A DNA stretch of 64,000 bases from an uncultured Clostridia bacterium. GTDB taxonomy: Bacteria; Bacillota; Clostridia; TANB77; CAG-508. Made by a program: the position numbers and the translations under genes. Where the stretch lies: contig CAKPPF010000005.1 of NCBI GenBank assembly GCA_934177485.1, positions 1-64,000 of the forward strand, given 5' to 3'. The notes beneath the pieces were generated by a model. The model saw only the letters and a list, made by a program, of their open reading frames with translations, ran no database searches and was not told the DNA's origin. Position 1 is the stretch's first letter. The number at the start of each line of letters is the position of its first letter. Of this stretch, positions 52,189 to 61,330 are shown piece by piece.

Positions 52189-54273
52189 CTAGTCCTCTTT
52201 TTTAGTTCTAGAAGCAACAATAGCTTCAAATACTGATTTTGGAACTTCTTCATAATGAGATGGTTCCATAGAATATGTTCCTCTACCTTGTGTTTTTGAA
52301 CGTAAGTCTGTAGCATAACCAAACATTTCTGATAATGGCACAAATGCTCTTATCTCTGATGTTCCGTCAACTGTTTCCATTCCTTCCATTCTACCACGTC
52401 TTGAGTTTACATCTCCTATAACATCTCCCATGTATTCTTCTGGAACTGTTATTTCAACTTTCATTATTGGTTCTAGAATAACAGCTTTTGCTTTTCTACA
52501 TCCTTCTTTGAAAGCCATAGATCCAGCAATTTTGAAGGCCATTTCTGATGAGTCAACATCATGGTAAGAACCATCAACTAATGTTGCTTTGAAGTCGATA
52601 ACCGGGTATCCAGCAAGTACTCCGGCTTCTGCAGCTTCTCTAACTCCTTCTTCAACTGGTTTGATGTATTCTTTTGGAACAACACCACCAACTATTTTGC
52701 TTTCAAATTCTATTCCTGAACCTGGTTTTAATGGTTCCATTTCTAACCAAACGTGTCCGTATTGTCCACGTCCACCAGATTGACGTATGAATTTTCCTTC
52801 AACTCTAACTGCTTCTTTAATTGTTTCTTTGTAGGCAACTTGTGGTTTACCTACATTACATTCAACTTTGAATTCTCTTTTTAATCTGTCAACAATTATA
52901 TCTAGGTGTAATTCACCCATACCAGCTATAATTGTTTGACCAGTTTCTTGGTTTGTATAAGCTTTGAAAGTTGGATCTTCTTCAGCAAGCTTTGCTAAAG
53001 CTATACCCATTTTTTCTTGAGCTGCTTTGTCTTTTGGCTCAATTGCTATATCAATAACTGGTTCAGGGAATTCCATTGATTCTAGAATTATTGGATGGTT
53101 AGGATCACATAATGTATTTCCTGTTGTAACCTCTTTTAATCCAACTGCAGCTGCTATATCACCAGCATAAACTTTGTCTATGTCTTCTCTGTGGTTAGCA
53201 TGCATTTGAAGAATTCTTCCTATTCTTTCTTTTTTATCTTTGCTTGAATTTAAAACTGTTGAACCAGACTCTAATGTTCCAGAGTAAACTCTAAAGAAAC
53301 ATAATTTTCCAACGAATGGGTCTGTAGCAATTTTAAATGCTAATGCAGCAAATGGTTCTGAATCAGAAGTTTTAGCTTCTGTTTCTTTTCCGTCTAATGT
53401 TTCACCTTTAATATGTGGTATATCTAATGGTGATGGCATATAATCAACTATGTTGTTTAATAACTCTTGAACACCTTTATTTTTGTATGAAGAACCACAA
53501 CATACTGGAACTATTTTATTTGCTATTGTTCCAATTCTTAAGCCTTTTTTAATTTCAGCTTCTGTTAATTCTTCTCCTTCTAGGTATTTCATCATTAATT
53601 CTTCATCTTGATCACATGCTGCTTCTATCATGGCAGCTCTATATTCTTCTGCCATAGATTTCATATCTTCTGGTATATCTGTTTCTTCAATTACTTTTCC
53701 TAAATCATCTTTATGGATGAATGCTCTCATTTTAATTAAATCAACTATACCTTGGAAGTTATCTTCAGCTCCTATTGGTAATTGGATTGGAACTGCGTTT
53801 GCTTTTAATCTGTTTTTTAATTGGTCAACGCAAAGCATAAAGTTAGCTCCTGTTATATCCATTTTGTTTACATATACCATTCTTGGAACTTGATATTTAT
53901 CAGCTTGTCTCCAAACTGTTTCTGTTTGTGGTTGAACTCCACCTTTTGCAGCTAAAACTGTAACGGCACCATCAAGAACTTTTAAAGATCTTTGAACTTC
54001 AACTGTAAAGTCAACGTGTCCTGGGGTATCGATAATATTTATTCTATTACCATTCCAGAAACATGTTGTAGCAGCAGAAGTAATTGTTATACCTCTTTCT
54101 TGCTCTTGTTCCATCCAGTCCATTGTAGCTGCGCCTTCGTGAACTTCACCTATTTTGTGAGTTTTACCTGTATAGAATAGTATTCTTTCTGTTGTTGTAG
54201 TTTTTCCTGCATCTATATGTGCAACTATTCCTATATTTCTTGTTTTTTCTAACGAATAAGCTCTTTCAGCCAC
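52189..54273 (-). CDS. fusA: Elongation factor G
   Basis: Translocation GTPase, 694 aa. G1 AHIDAGKTTTTERIL, G2/G3 QERGITITSAATTCFW and DTPGHVDFTVEVQRSL, G4 NKMD, domain II and domain IV (SGGRGQYGHVWLEMEP), C-terminal domain V (GDVIGDVNSRRGRMEGME). It belongs to the canonical EF-G form, between rpsG and tuf. Confidence 0.98.
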   Translation of the reverse strand: MAERAYSLEKTRNIGIVAHIDAGKTTTTERILFYTGKTHKIGEVHEGAATMDWMEQEQERGITITSAATTCFWNGNRINIIDTPGHVDFTVEVQRSLKVLDGAVTVLAAKGGVQPQTETVWRQADKYQVPRMVYVNKMDITGANFMLCVDQLKNRLKANAVPIQLPIGAEDNFQGIVDLIKMRAFIHKDDLGKVIEETDIPEDMKSMAEEYRAAMIEAACDQDEELMMKYLEGEELTEAEIKKGLRIGTIANKIVPVCCGSSYKNKGVQELLNNIVDYMPSPLDIPHIKGETLDGKETEAKTSDSEPFAALAFKIATDPFVGKLCFFRVYSGTLESGSTVLNSSKDKKERIGRILQMHANHREDIDKVYAGDIAAAVGLKEVTTGNTLCDPNHPIILESMEFPEPVIDIAIEPKDKAAQEKMGIALAKLAEEDPTFKAYTNQETGQTIIAGMGELHLDIIVDRLKREFKVECNVGKPQVAYKETIKEAVRVEGKFIRQSGGRGQYGHVWLEMEPLKPGSGIEFESKIVGGVVPKEYIKPVEEGVREAAEAGVLAGYPVIDFKATLVDGSYHDVDSSEMAFKIAGSMAFKEGCRKAKAVILEPIMKVEITVPEEYMGDVIGDVNSRRGRMEGMETVDGTSEIRAFVPLSEMFGYATDLRSKTQGRGTYSMEPSHYEEVPKSVFEAIVASRTKKED

Positions 54274-54318
54274 GGATTTATCCTCCTTTTTATATTTTGT
54301 TTCATTGGTTGTAATTTT

Positions 54319-54789
54319 TTAAAATTTGTAGTGTGCAAAAGCTTTATTAGCTTCAGCCATTCTATGTGTATCTTCTTTTTTCTTGTATGCTCCACCGTTT
54401 TGGTTTGTAGCATCAATTATTTCACCAGCTAATTTTTCTGCCATTGTTTTTTCATTTCTTTTTCTTGCATAAGTAACAAGCCATCTTAGACCTAAAGTTT
54501 GTCTTCTTTCAGCTCTAATTTCTAATGGAACTTGGTATGTAGCTCCACCAACTCTTCTTGCTTTTACTTCAAGAACAGGCATTATATTATTTAAAGCTGT
54601 TTCAAATACTTCTAATGGATCTTTTTGCTCTTTTTCTTTTATGATATCAAATGCACCATAAACGATTTTTTGAGCAACTGATTTTTTACCATCTAACATT
54701 ATATTGTTAATTAGCTTTGTAACAACTTTGCTATTATAAATTGGATCTGGTAATACATCTCTTTTTGCTATATATCCTTTTCTTGGCAC
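54319..54789 (-). CDS. rpsG: 30S ribosomal protein S7
   Basis: Primary 16S rRNA 3'-domain binder and a translational repressor of the str operon in E. coli. MPRKGYIAKRDVLPDPIYNSKVVTKLIN, GGATYQVPLEIRAERR and LRWLVTYARKR are diagnostic; 156 aa. Preceded by a 195-nt spacer with two hairpins. Confidence 0.98.
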   Translation of the reverse strand: MPRKGYIAKRDVLPDPIYNSKVVTKLINNIMLDGKKSVAQKIVYGAFDIIKEKEQKDPLEVFETALNNIMPVLEVKARRVGGATYQVPLEIRAERRQTLGLRWLVTYARKRNEKTMAEKLAGEIIDATNQNGGAYKKKEDTHRMAEANKAFAHYKF

Positions 54790-54984
54790 TATTCTTCACT
54801 CCTTTTTTTGAAATTAGAGGTTAGATATTAATTTATCTTTTCCTCTTTTTGAGTATTTATAAAAATACTCTTAAAGTTACTCTGGAAACCTCATGTTTCC
54901 CGTATAGTGCTATATCTATTCTAAATTTAAGTAGCCTTAAATTAGTAAGTAAATACGCACTAATCAAAATGGTTTATTTTCATT
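54790..54984 (-). promoter_or_regulatory. rpsL-rpsG spacer with two hairpins
   Basis: On the minus strand GGAAAC/GGTTTCC is followed by GAGTATTT/AAATACTC and a short A-rich stretch. Long for this gene pair. In E. coli S7 represses through this intercistronic region; a similar role here is only inferred. Confidence 0.5.
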
Positions 54985-55398
54985 TTATTTCTTTGGGCGT
55001 TTTGCTCCATATTTAGAACGCGCTTGCATTCTATCTTTAACACCAGCTGTATCTAATGTTCCTCTTATAATATGATATCTAACACCAGGTAAATCTTTTA
55101 CCCTACCACCTCTTATTAAAACAACACTGTGTTCTTGTAGGTTGTGTCCTATACCAGGAATGTATGATGTTACTTCATAACCATTAGATAAACGTACCCT
55201 TGCAACTTTTCTTAAAGCTGAGTTTGGTTTTTTAGGTGTAACTGTTTTTACTACTGTACAAACTCCTCTTTTTTGTGGAGATCTAGAATTAGTTAATTTC
55301 TTTTTTCTAGAGTTAAATCCATGTTGTAAAGCTGGAGCTGTTGATTTTGTAGTAGTTGTTTTTCTACCTTTTCTTACTAATTGATTAATTGTTGGCAC
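54985..55398 (-). CDS. rpsL: 30S ribosomal protein S12
   Basis: Decoding-centre protein and site of streptomycin-resistance mutations. MPTINQLVRKGR, KRGVCTVVKTVTPKKPNSALRKVARVRLSNGYEV and VLIRGGRVKDLPGVRYHI are canonical; residues TPKKPNS carry the sensitive-type lysines. GTG start with GGAGGTG. 137 aa. First gene of the str operon. Confidence 0.98.
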   Translation of the reverse strand: MPTINQLVRKGRKTTTTKSTAPALQHGFNSRKKKLTNSRSPQKRGVCTVVKTVTPKKPNSALRKVARVRLSNGYEVTSYIPGIGHNLQEHSVVLIRGGRVKDLPGVRYHIIRGTLDTAGVKDRMQARSKYGAKRPKK

Positions 55399-55465
55399 TT
55401 AAATTTCACCTCCTAAATTTGTATTTTGTTTTGCTGTTTTTAAAAGCAAGCAAAACAACTATTAT

Positions 55466-55494
55466 ATTATACCTTTTTAATAGTTAAAAGTCAA
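55466..55494 (-). promoter_or_regulatory. Promoter of the str operon
   Basis: TTGACT (55489-55494), 17 bp, TATAAT (55466-55471). Confidence 0.88.
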
Positions 55495-55523
55495 GAGTTT
55501 TCCTACGGAATTATAAGGAAAGT

Positions 55524-55542
55524 GGCAGGTACAAGACCTGCC
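55524..55542. repeat. Family 3 palindrome, copy i (after gatB)
   Basis: GGCAGG-TACAAGA-CCTGCC, 14 nt beyond the gatB stop; may terminate or protect the gatCAB transcript. Confidence 0.8.
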
Positions 55543-55555
55543 CTTTTAATTGTTT

Positions 55556-56998
55556 TTATTTTGTCATTTCTTCTACAAACATTTTGTTTAGCATTTGAGG
55601 ATTTGCTTTTCCTTTAGTTTGTTTCATTGCTTGGCCTACTAAGAATCCTAATGCTCTATCTTTTCCTGCTTTATAGTCTGCTACAGATTGAGGGTTTTCT
55701 GAAAGTATTTTTAATACCACTTCTTTTATTGCTCCCTCATCTGATATTTGTATCCATCCTTTTTCTTCTATTATTTGAGATGGCATTTTTTCTCCATTTT
55801 CAAACATTTCTTCTAGCACTTTTTTTGCTATTGCTGTACTAATTGTTCCTTTATCTATTAAAGATATTAATTCAGCCAAGCTTTTTGCTGAAAATGGTAT
55901 TTCGTTTGCTTCAATTTCTTTTTCATTTATTATTCTTGAAACATCTGATAAAAGCCAGTTTGCAACTGCTTTTAAATTGCCACATATTTTAGAAGATTCT
56001 TCAAACATATTTGAAATATATTTTGACGCTGTTAAAAGTTTTGCTTCTTTTTCTGTTAATTTATATTCTTCTATATATCTTTTCTTTCTACTTTCTGGCA
56101 ATTCTGGTAAATTGTCTTTTATATTTTGAATATATTCTTCTGATAATTTAATTGCAACTAAGTCAGGATCTGGAAAATATCTATAATCTTCTGAGTTCTC
56201 CTTTTCTCTCATCGGGAATGTTTTTCCAGATACATCATCCCATCTTAAAGTTTGTTGAATAACTTTTCCACCATTTTCAAGAACTTGAACTTGCCTTTCT
56301 GCCTCATATTCAATTTCCCTTACTATACTTCTAAAAGAATTCATATTTTTGGTTTCTGTTCTTGTTCCTAATTTGGTATCACCTTTTTTTCTTACGGAAA
56401 CATTAACGTCGGCTCTTAAAGATCCTTCTTGCATTTTGCAATCTGATACCTCTATATATTCAAGAATTGATTTTAACTTTCTTAAATATGCTTCTACTTC
56501 TTCTGCACTTCTAAAATCGGGTTCTGATACAATTTCTATTAAAGGTACCCCTGCTCTATTTAAATCTACAAGAGTTCCTCCACCATATGGGTTATGATTT
56601 AGTTTTCCTGCATCTTCTTCTATATGAATTCGTACAAGCCTTATTTTTTTAATTCCCTCCGAAGTTTCAATTTCTACATATCCTTTTTCACAAAGTGGTT
56701 TATCAAATTGAGATATTTGATAAGATTTTGGCAAATCTGGATAAAAATAATTTTTTCTATCGTTTTTACTATCTCTTGCTATTGTACAATTAGTTGCAAG
56801 TCCAGCTTTTACTGCATATTCTACTACTTTTTCATTAAGTACTGGTAAACTACCTGGCATAGCTGTACAAACTGGGCATACATGTGTATTAGGACCTTCG
56901 CCAAATTCTGTAGGGCATGAGCAAAATATTTTTGTTTTTGTTGAAAGTTCAGCGTGTACTTCTAAACCAACTATCATTTCATAATCTTCTCTTAACAT
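55556..56998 (-). CDS. gatB: Aspartyl/glutamyl-tRNA amidotransferase subunit B
   Basis: Kinase/tRNA-binding subunit that activates Glu-tRNA-Gln (or Asp-tRNA-Asn) for amidation. YEMIVGLEVHAELSTKTKIFCSC with the zinc cysteines CSC and CPVC, then HIEEDAGK, DLNRAGVPLIEIVSEPD, and the C-terminal YqeY-like tail domain (GFLVGQAMKQTKGKANPQ). 480 aa from ATG 56998 with AAAGGAGG; the frame upstream overlaps gatA. Confidence 0.97.
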   Translation of the reverse strand: MLREDYEMIVGLEVHAELSTKTKIFCSCPTEFGEGPNTHVCPVCTAMPGSLPVLNEKVVEYAVKAGLATNCTIARDSKNDRKNYFYPDLPKSYQISQFDKPLCEKGYVEIETSEGIKKIRLVRIHIEEDAGKLNHNPYGGGTLVDLNRAGVPLIEIVSEPDFRSAEEVEAYLRKLKSILEYIEVSDCKMQEGSLRADVNVSVRKKGDTKLGTRTETKNMNSFRSIVREIEYEAERQVQVLENGGKVIQQTLRWDDVSGKTFPMREKENSEDYRYFPDPDLVAIKLSEEYIQNIKDNLPELPESRKKRYIEEYKLTEKEAKLLTASKYISNMFEESSKICGNLKAVANWLLSDVSRIINEKEIEANEIPFSAKSLAELISLIDKGTISTAIAKKVLEEMFENGEKMPSQIIEEKGWIQISDEGAIKEVVLKILSENPQSVADYKAGKDRALGFLVGQAMKQTKGKANPQMLNKMFVEEMTK

Positions 56999-57011
56999 AT
57001 TGGTCCTCCTT

Positions 57012-58481
57012 TTATTTTTTAAATTCTGGTTTATAATTTTCTCTAAATTTTGTTTTTTGCTCATATGTATAAGCTGCATTTAGAATTGTTTCTTCTGAAA
57101 AATGTTTTCCTATAATTTGCATTCCTATTGGAAGACCTTCTTTATCTACTCCACATGGAATTGATATTGCTGGAACTCCTGCAACATTTATTGGAACTGT
57201 GCATATATCCGCCATGTACATTTCTAATGGATTATCTGATTTTTCTCCAATTCCAAATGCTGTGACAGGTGATGTAGGAATAATTAATATATCATATTTT
57301 TCAAATACTTTGTTAAATTCATTTTTAATTAATGTTCTAACTTGTTGTGCTTTTTTATAATATGCATCATAGTATCCTGAAGAAAGTACGTATGTTCCTA
57401 ATATTATTCTTCTTTTAACTTCTGCTCCAAAGCCTTCAGTTCTTGAGTTAACAAATAGTTCTCTTAAATTTGAATAATTATTTGCTCTATATCCATATCT
57501 TATTCCATCAAATCTTCCTAAGTTTGAACTTGCTTCTGCGCATGAAATTATATAATATGTTGCTAATGTATATTCTGCAATTGGTAGACTGCATTCTTCA
57601 ACTACTGCACCCATTTTTTTGTATTCTTCAATTGCATTTTCTACTTTTTCTTTTACTTCTGGATTAATTCCTTCTGCAAAATATTCTTTAGGGACACCTA
57701 TTCTTAGACCTTTTACATCATTTTTTAATGCCTTTGTATAGTCTTTTTCTCCTATATCTACTGATGTTGTGTCTTTTTCATCTTTTCCAGATATAACGTT
57801 TAAAAGCATTGCGCAGTCTTCTACATCTTTCGTAAATGTTCCTATTTGATCTAATGATGATGCATATGCAATCAATCCATATCTTGAAATAAGTCCATAT
57901 GTTGGCTTTAATCCTACTATTCCACATAAGCTAGCAGGTTGACGAACAGATCCTCCTGTGTCTGATCCTAGTGCCCATGGTACCATACCAGCTGCTACTG
58001 CTGAAGCACTTCCACCAGATGATCCTCCTGGTACTTTATTTAAATTCCATGGATTACGTGTTTTTTTGAATGCTGAATTTTCTGTAGATGATCCCATAGC
58101 AAATTCATCCATATTTAATTTTCCAAGTGGAATCATATTTTGTGAATTAATTTTCTCCATAACTGTTGCATCATATGGTGCAATAAAATTTTCTAGCATT
58201 TTTGAACTACATGTTGTTTTTATTCCTTTAGTACATATATTGTCTTTTATTCCTATTGGAATTCCAGCCAAACTAGATGTAATGTCTCCATTTTCAATTT
58301 TTTCTTCTATCTTTTTGGCTTTTTCTAATGCTTCATCTGTTAATAGTGTCATAAATGTGTCTAAATCTTTTTCTTTTTCGTTGATTCTGTCTATATATGC
58401 TTTATTTATTTCACTAATAGTAAGTTCTTTTTTTGATAATTTGTCTTTCAACTCGTGTACTGTTAAGTCTGTAATGTTCAT
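57012..58481 (-). CDS. gatA: Aspartyl/glutamyl-tRNA amidotransferase subunit A
   Basis: Amidase subunit releasing ammonia from glutamine. Catalytic Lys79 (GIPIGIKDN), Ser154 (PGGSSGGSA) and Ser178 (DTGGSVRQPA) occupy the known Ser-cisSer-Lys triad positions. 489 aa, normal. GGAGG start site; 13 nt before gatB. Confidence 0.97.
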   Translation of the reverse strand: MNITDLTVHELKDKLSKKELTISEINKAYIDRINEKEKDLDTFMTLLTDEALEKAKKIEEKIENGDITSSLAGIPIGIKDNICTKGIKTTCSSKMLENFIAPYDATVMEKINSQNMIPLGKLNMDEFAMGSSTENSAFKKTRNPWNLNKVPGGSSGGSASAVAAGMVPWALGSDTGGSVRQPASLCGIVGLKPTYGLISRYGLIAYASSLDQIGTFTKDVEDCAMLLNVISGKDEKDTTSVDIGEKDYTKALKNDVKGLRIGVPKEYFAEGINPEVKEKVENAIEEYKKMGAVVEECSLPIAEYTLATYYIISCAEASSNLGRFDGIRYGYRANNYSNLRELFVNSRTEGFGAEVKRRIILGTYVLSSGYYDAYYKKAQQVRTLIKNEFNKVFEKYDILIIPTSPVTAFGIGEKSDNPLEMYMADICTVPINVAGVPAISIPCGVDKEGLPIGMQIIGKHFSEETILNAAYTYEQKTKFRENYKPEFKK

Positions 58482-58506
58482 AAGTTACCTCCTTCTTATT
58501 TAGTGT

Positions 58507-58791
58507 TTATAATACTTGTGGTATTTTAAACATATTGTCTTCTTCCTCTGGAGCATTTTGAAGTAAAGCTTTGTTATCTTCAAATACTTTAATTTCATCT
58601 TTTCTAAATACATTATAGTTTTCCAATGCTCCTATAGATGTATCTAGTCCTTCTATTGGTGCACTATCTACAATATTTGCATAATTTAAAATATCTTGAA
58701 GATTTCTAATATATTCTTCTATTTCGTCTTCACGTATTTTTAAACATGCAAGATCTGCTATGTGCAATATTTCTTCTTTGCTAACTTTCAT
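58507..58791 (-). CDS. gatC: Aspartyl/glutamyl-tRNA amidotransferase subunit C
   Basis: Small clamp subunit stabilising GatA-GatB. 94 aa: KVSKEEILHIADLACLKI, LQDILNYANIVD and the C-terminal FRKDE...LLQNAPEEEDNMFKIP. Start taken as the ATG at 58791, nine nt after GGAG; an ATG three codons upstream overlaps that site. First gene of gatCAB, implying indirect Gln-tRNA and/or Asn-tRNA formation. Confidence 0.95.
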   Translation of the reverse strand: MKVSKEEILHIADLACLKIREDEIEEYIRNLQDILNYANIVDSAPIEGLDTSIGALENYNVFRKDEIKVFEDNKALLQNAPEEEDNMFKIPQVL

Positions 58792-58841
58792 GCATATCAT
58801 CTCCTACTTTAATTTGTGTCATATTATATAACGAAAAAAAA

Positions 58842-58875
58842 GAAAAAACAAGCAATATGCCTATTTTTTCTTTTT
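58842..58875. terminator. Possible terminator between the M23 gene and gatC
   Basis: AGAAAAAACA.../...TATTTTTTCT weak A/T hairpin with T runs; low stability. Confidence 0.35.
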
Positions 58876-58877
58876 CA

Positions 58878-59918
58878 TTAATATAAAAATTTTTGTGGAT
58901 TTACAGATGTTCCATTTACATGTACTTCAAAATGCAAATGATATCCTGTTGCTGCTCCTGTTTTTCCTACGGCAGCTATTGAATCACCAGCATTAACTGT
59001 ATCACCATTTGATACATAAATATTATTGCAATGTCCGTAATATGTTTGAACACCATTTCCATGGTCTATAATAACTAACTTACCAAGACTACCTTTATAT
59101 CCTGCACTAATTACCTTTCCACTGGCAGCTGCTTTTATTGTTGTTCCTTGTTTTGCTGCTATATCCAATCCTTTATGGTTTGTACTTCCTACACCACCAC
59201 CAGGTGATGAACGTCTACCATATCTTGATGTAATTGTACCAGATACTGGTCTTACTGAAAGTTTAATTCCTTTTAAATCCGCTTCTTTTACACTATTACT
59301 AGTTTTTACGGTTTTAGCCTTTGTAGCTGCAAGTTTTAACTTTGTAGCTTTAATATCTTTTTCTTTAATTTCTTTTACTTCTGAAGAAATTACATCTTTA
59401 GCTTCATCATTTTTAGATGAACTAATTTCTTCGTAATTACTTGAATATACTTGAACTATTCCAAGACTATCTGTATATTTTTCTGAATATTCTTCTTTTA
59501 TTTCATCTACAATTTCTTGTGCTTCATCTTTGCTAGCTACATATACTTTATTTTCGCCATCTATTGAAATTGCATAATTAGTATATTCTATTGAAATTTG
59601 TTTTCCTATTTCTTCTTTTATTTCATTCTTATTTTCATCTAAATTTCTATTTACAAGTTCTAATTTTAGCATTGGAGTATTTTTTATTTCTACAAATGCT
59701 ATATTTTTACTACTTTCTTTTTCTATGTTTTCATTTATAAAACTATCTATTTCTGTTTTTGAATTAACATATCCTATTTTGCTATTATTTAATGAAACAC
59801 TATACTTAGGTGTATATTTTATTAATATTATTGTGATAACTATAATAAAAGCTACAAATGATATTTTAAGAAATTTTATTGCCTCTTTTGTGTAGTACTC
59901 TATATTTCGTTTTAAAAT
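58878..59918 (-). CDS. Membrane-anchored M23 (LytM) peptidase, second copy, ATT start inferred
   Basis: Paralogue of the enzyme at 29380. C-terminal LytM domain: SRYGRRSSPGGG, NHKGLDIAAKQG, QTYYGHCNNI and YHLHFEVH zinc motifs. The first in-frame ATG (59672) would yield 264 aa without anchor. The frame continues upstream through FIIVITIILIKY (membrane helix) and YSVSLNNSKIGYVNSKTE, matching the N-terminus of the other paralogue, up to an in-frame TAA at 59922. The only reasonable start is ATT at 59916-59918 behind AAAGGAGAG. Total 346 aa; a coiled, lysine-rich linker joins the two parts. Confidence 0.75.
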   Translation of the reverse strand: MLKRNIEYYTKEAIKFLKISFVAFIIVITIILIKYTPKYSVSLNNSKIGYVNSKTEIDSFINENIEKESSKNIAFVEIKNTPMLKLELVNRNLDENKNEIKEEIGKQISIEYTNYAISIDGENKVYVASKDEAQEIVDEIKEEYSEKYTDSLGIVQVYSSNYEEISSSKNDEAKDVISSEVKEIKEKDIKATKLKLAATKAKTVKTSNSVKEADLKGIKLSVRPVSGTITSRYGRRSSPGGGVGSTNHKGLDIAAKQGTTIKAAASGKVISAGYKGSLGKLVIIDHGNGVQTYYGHCNNIYVSNGDTVNAGDSIAAVGKTGAATGYHLHFEVHVNGTSVNPQKFLY

Positions 59919-60037
59919 AAATTACACTCTCCTTTTTACTCATCTTGCTATTATTTTTTACAACATAAATATAATTATACTACATATTATTACGTTTTGT
60001 CAAATTATGTATACTTTTAGCAGATAAATTACTACTG

Positions 60038-60925
60038 CTAATTCTCTCTTCTCCAGTAAAATAAGTACTGTTGAGCTATTCCTGCAAGTTTTCCAAACTT
60101 TTCATTTGCGAACTCTAATATTTTAGCATTTTCTTTATTATGTGTTTTTTTATTCGATATTTTTATATTTTCAATTTGTTTTCCGTATAATTCTGTCATA
60201 ACTCTTTTTACCCAAACATCTATAGGAAATACATCAAATTTTTTCATTGAAAATAACATTATACAATCTGCAACTTTAGGTCCTACTCCAGGAAGTTTTA
60301 ATAATTCTTCCCTTACATCTTCAGTGTTGCTCATATGTTCTAATTTATTTAAATCAACTTTTCCCATTTGTATTAATTTTGTTGTTTCAAAAACTCTTTC
60401 ATCTCTAAATCCGAGCCCCAACTCTCTTAGTTCTTCTACTGTTGCATTTGATAATTCTTCTACTGTTGGAAATGAATAATATTCCTTATTATCCCATACG
60501 TACTTTTTTCCATATTTTTGAGATAGCCTTTCTATAATACCTTTTATTCTAGGTATATTATTATTAGCTGAAATAATAAAACTAATTGTGGCTTCCCATG
60601 CATCTTGTTTTAATATACGTATTCCGCTTCCATATTCTATACTCTTCTTTAGATTTTCATCTACTTTTGAAAAGTACTCTTTTATATCTTTATAATTTGT
60701 ATTTAAATCAAAATATTCTTCACATACATCTTTAATATTACCATTACATAGCCCTTTTATTATAATATTGTTTTTATCTTTTATTATTTTTAATACACCA
60801 TCTTTTATTACTCCAATATAGCTTCCATCTTCCTGTTTATTCCATCTAAAGCACTGGCCACATTCAAATATATGCTTTGGTTCAAATTCTTTTTCATTTT
60901 TTAATATATATTCTTGTTCTTTCAT
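60038..60925 (-). CDS. 8-oxoguanine DNA glycosylase (OGG1 type)
   Basis: Base-excision repair glycosylase/AP lyase. N-terminal OGG domain (FECGQCFRWNKQEDGSY) and HhH-GPD domain with K217 in LPGVGPKVADC and D236 in FPIDVWVKR, the catalytic pair. 295 aa, normal for clostridial OGG. Monocistronic or upstream of the M23 gene. Confidence 0.92.
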   Translation of the reverse strand: MKEQEYILKNEKEFEPKHIFECGQCFRWNKQEDGSYIGVIKDGVLKIIKDKNNIIIKGLCNGNIKDVCEEYFDLNTNYKDIKEYFSKVDENLKKSIEYGSGIRILKQDAWEATISFIISANNNIPRIKGIIERLSQKYGKKYVWDNKEYYSFPTVEELSNATVEELRELGLGFRDERVFETTKLIQMGKVDLNKLEHMSNTEDVREELLKLPGVGPKVADCIMLFSMKKFDVFPIDVWVKRVMTELYGKQIENIKISNKKTHNKENAKILEFANEKFGKLAGIAQQYLFYWRREN

Positions 60926-61027
60926 TTTTACTACCTCTTAATAATTATATTTATTTTTATTATTAATGTCAAATCAAAAGAGGTGGTATGTTGCAACTTT
61001 AAACAACTTTTATCTTTGATAAAATGA

Positions 61028-61044
61028 TTTTACTACCAGTAAAA
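61028..61044. promoter_or_regulatory. Operator-like palindrome at the XRE gene
   Basis: TTTTACT-ACC-AGTAAAA perfect inverted repeat directly upstream of a TATAAT (61047-61052); probable autoregulatory site. Confidence 0.6.
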
Positions 61045-61069
61045 ATTATAATAATGAAATGGAGTTCAA

Positions 61070-61330
61070 ATGGAAACAAAAGTCGATTTAGAAAAAGATA
61101 TTTATTATTTAGTAGGTCAAAATATTAAAAAGCAAAGAAAATTGAAGGGTCTAACTCAAAAAAAGTTATCTGAAATGACATTTTATAGCTATGAATTTGT
61201 TAGAAAAATTGAGTCTAAAAGTGCTTGCAGAAACACTTTTTCTTTAGATACTGTTGATAAAATTGCTAAAGCTTTGGGTGTTAATATAAAGGTTTTATTT
61301 GATCCTTTAGACGAAGATAAGGTTTCTTAA
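61070..61330 (+). CDS. XRE-family helix-turn-helix regulator
   Basis: 86-aa single-domain repressor: IKKQRKLKGLTQKKLSEMTFYSYEFVRKIE is the Cro/C1 HTH and LDTVDKIAKALGVNIKVLF its last helices. ATG with GGAG five nt upstream. Targets unknown; a palindrome overlapping its promoter suggests self-control. Its stop codon directly abuts the stop of the convergent YitT gene. Confidence 0.88.
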   Translation: METKVDLEKDIYYLVGQNIKKQRKLKGLTQKKLSEMTFYSYEFVRKIESKSACRNTFSLDTVDKIAKALGVNIKVLFDPLDEDKVS

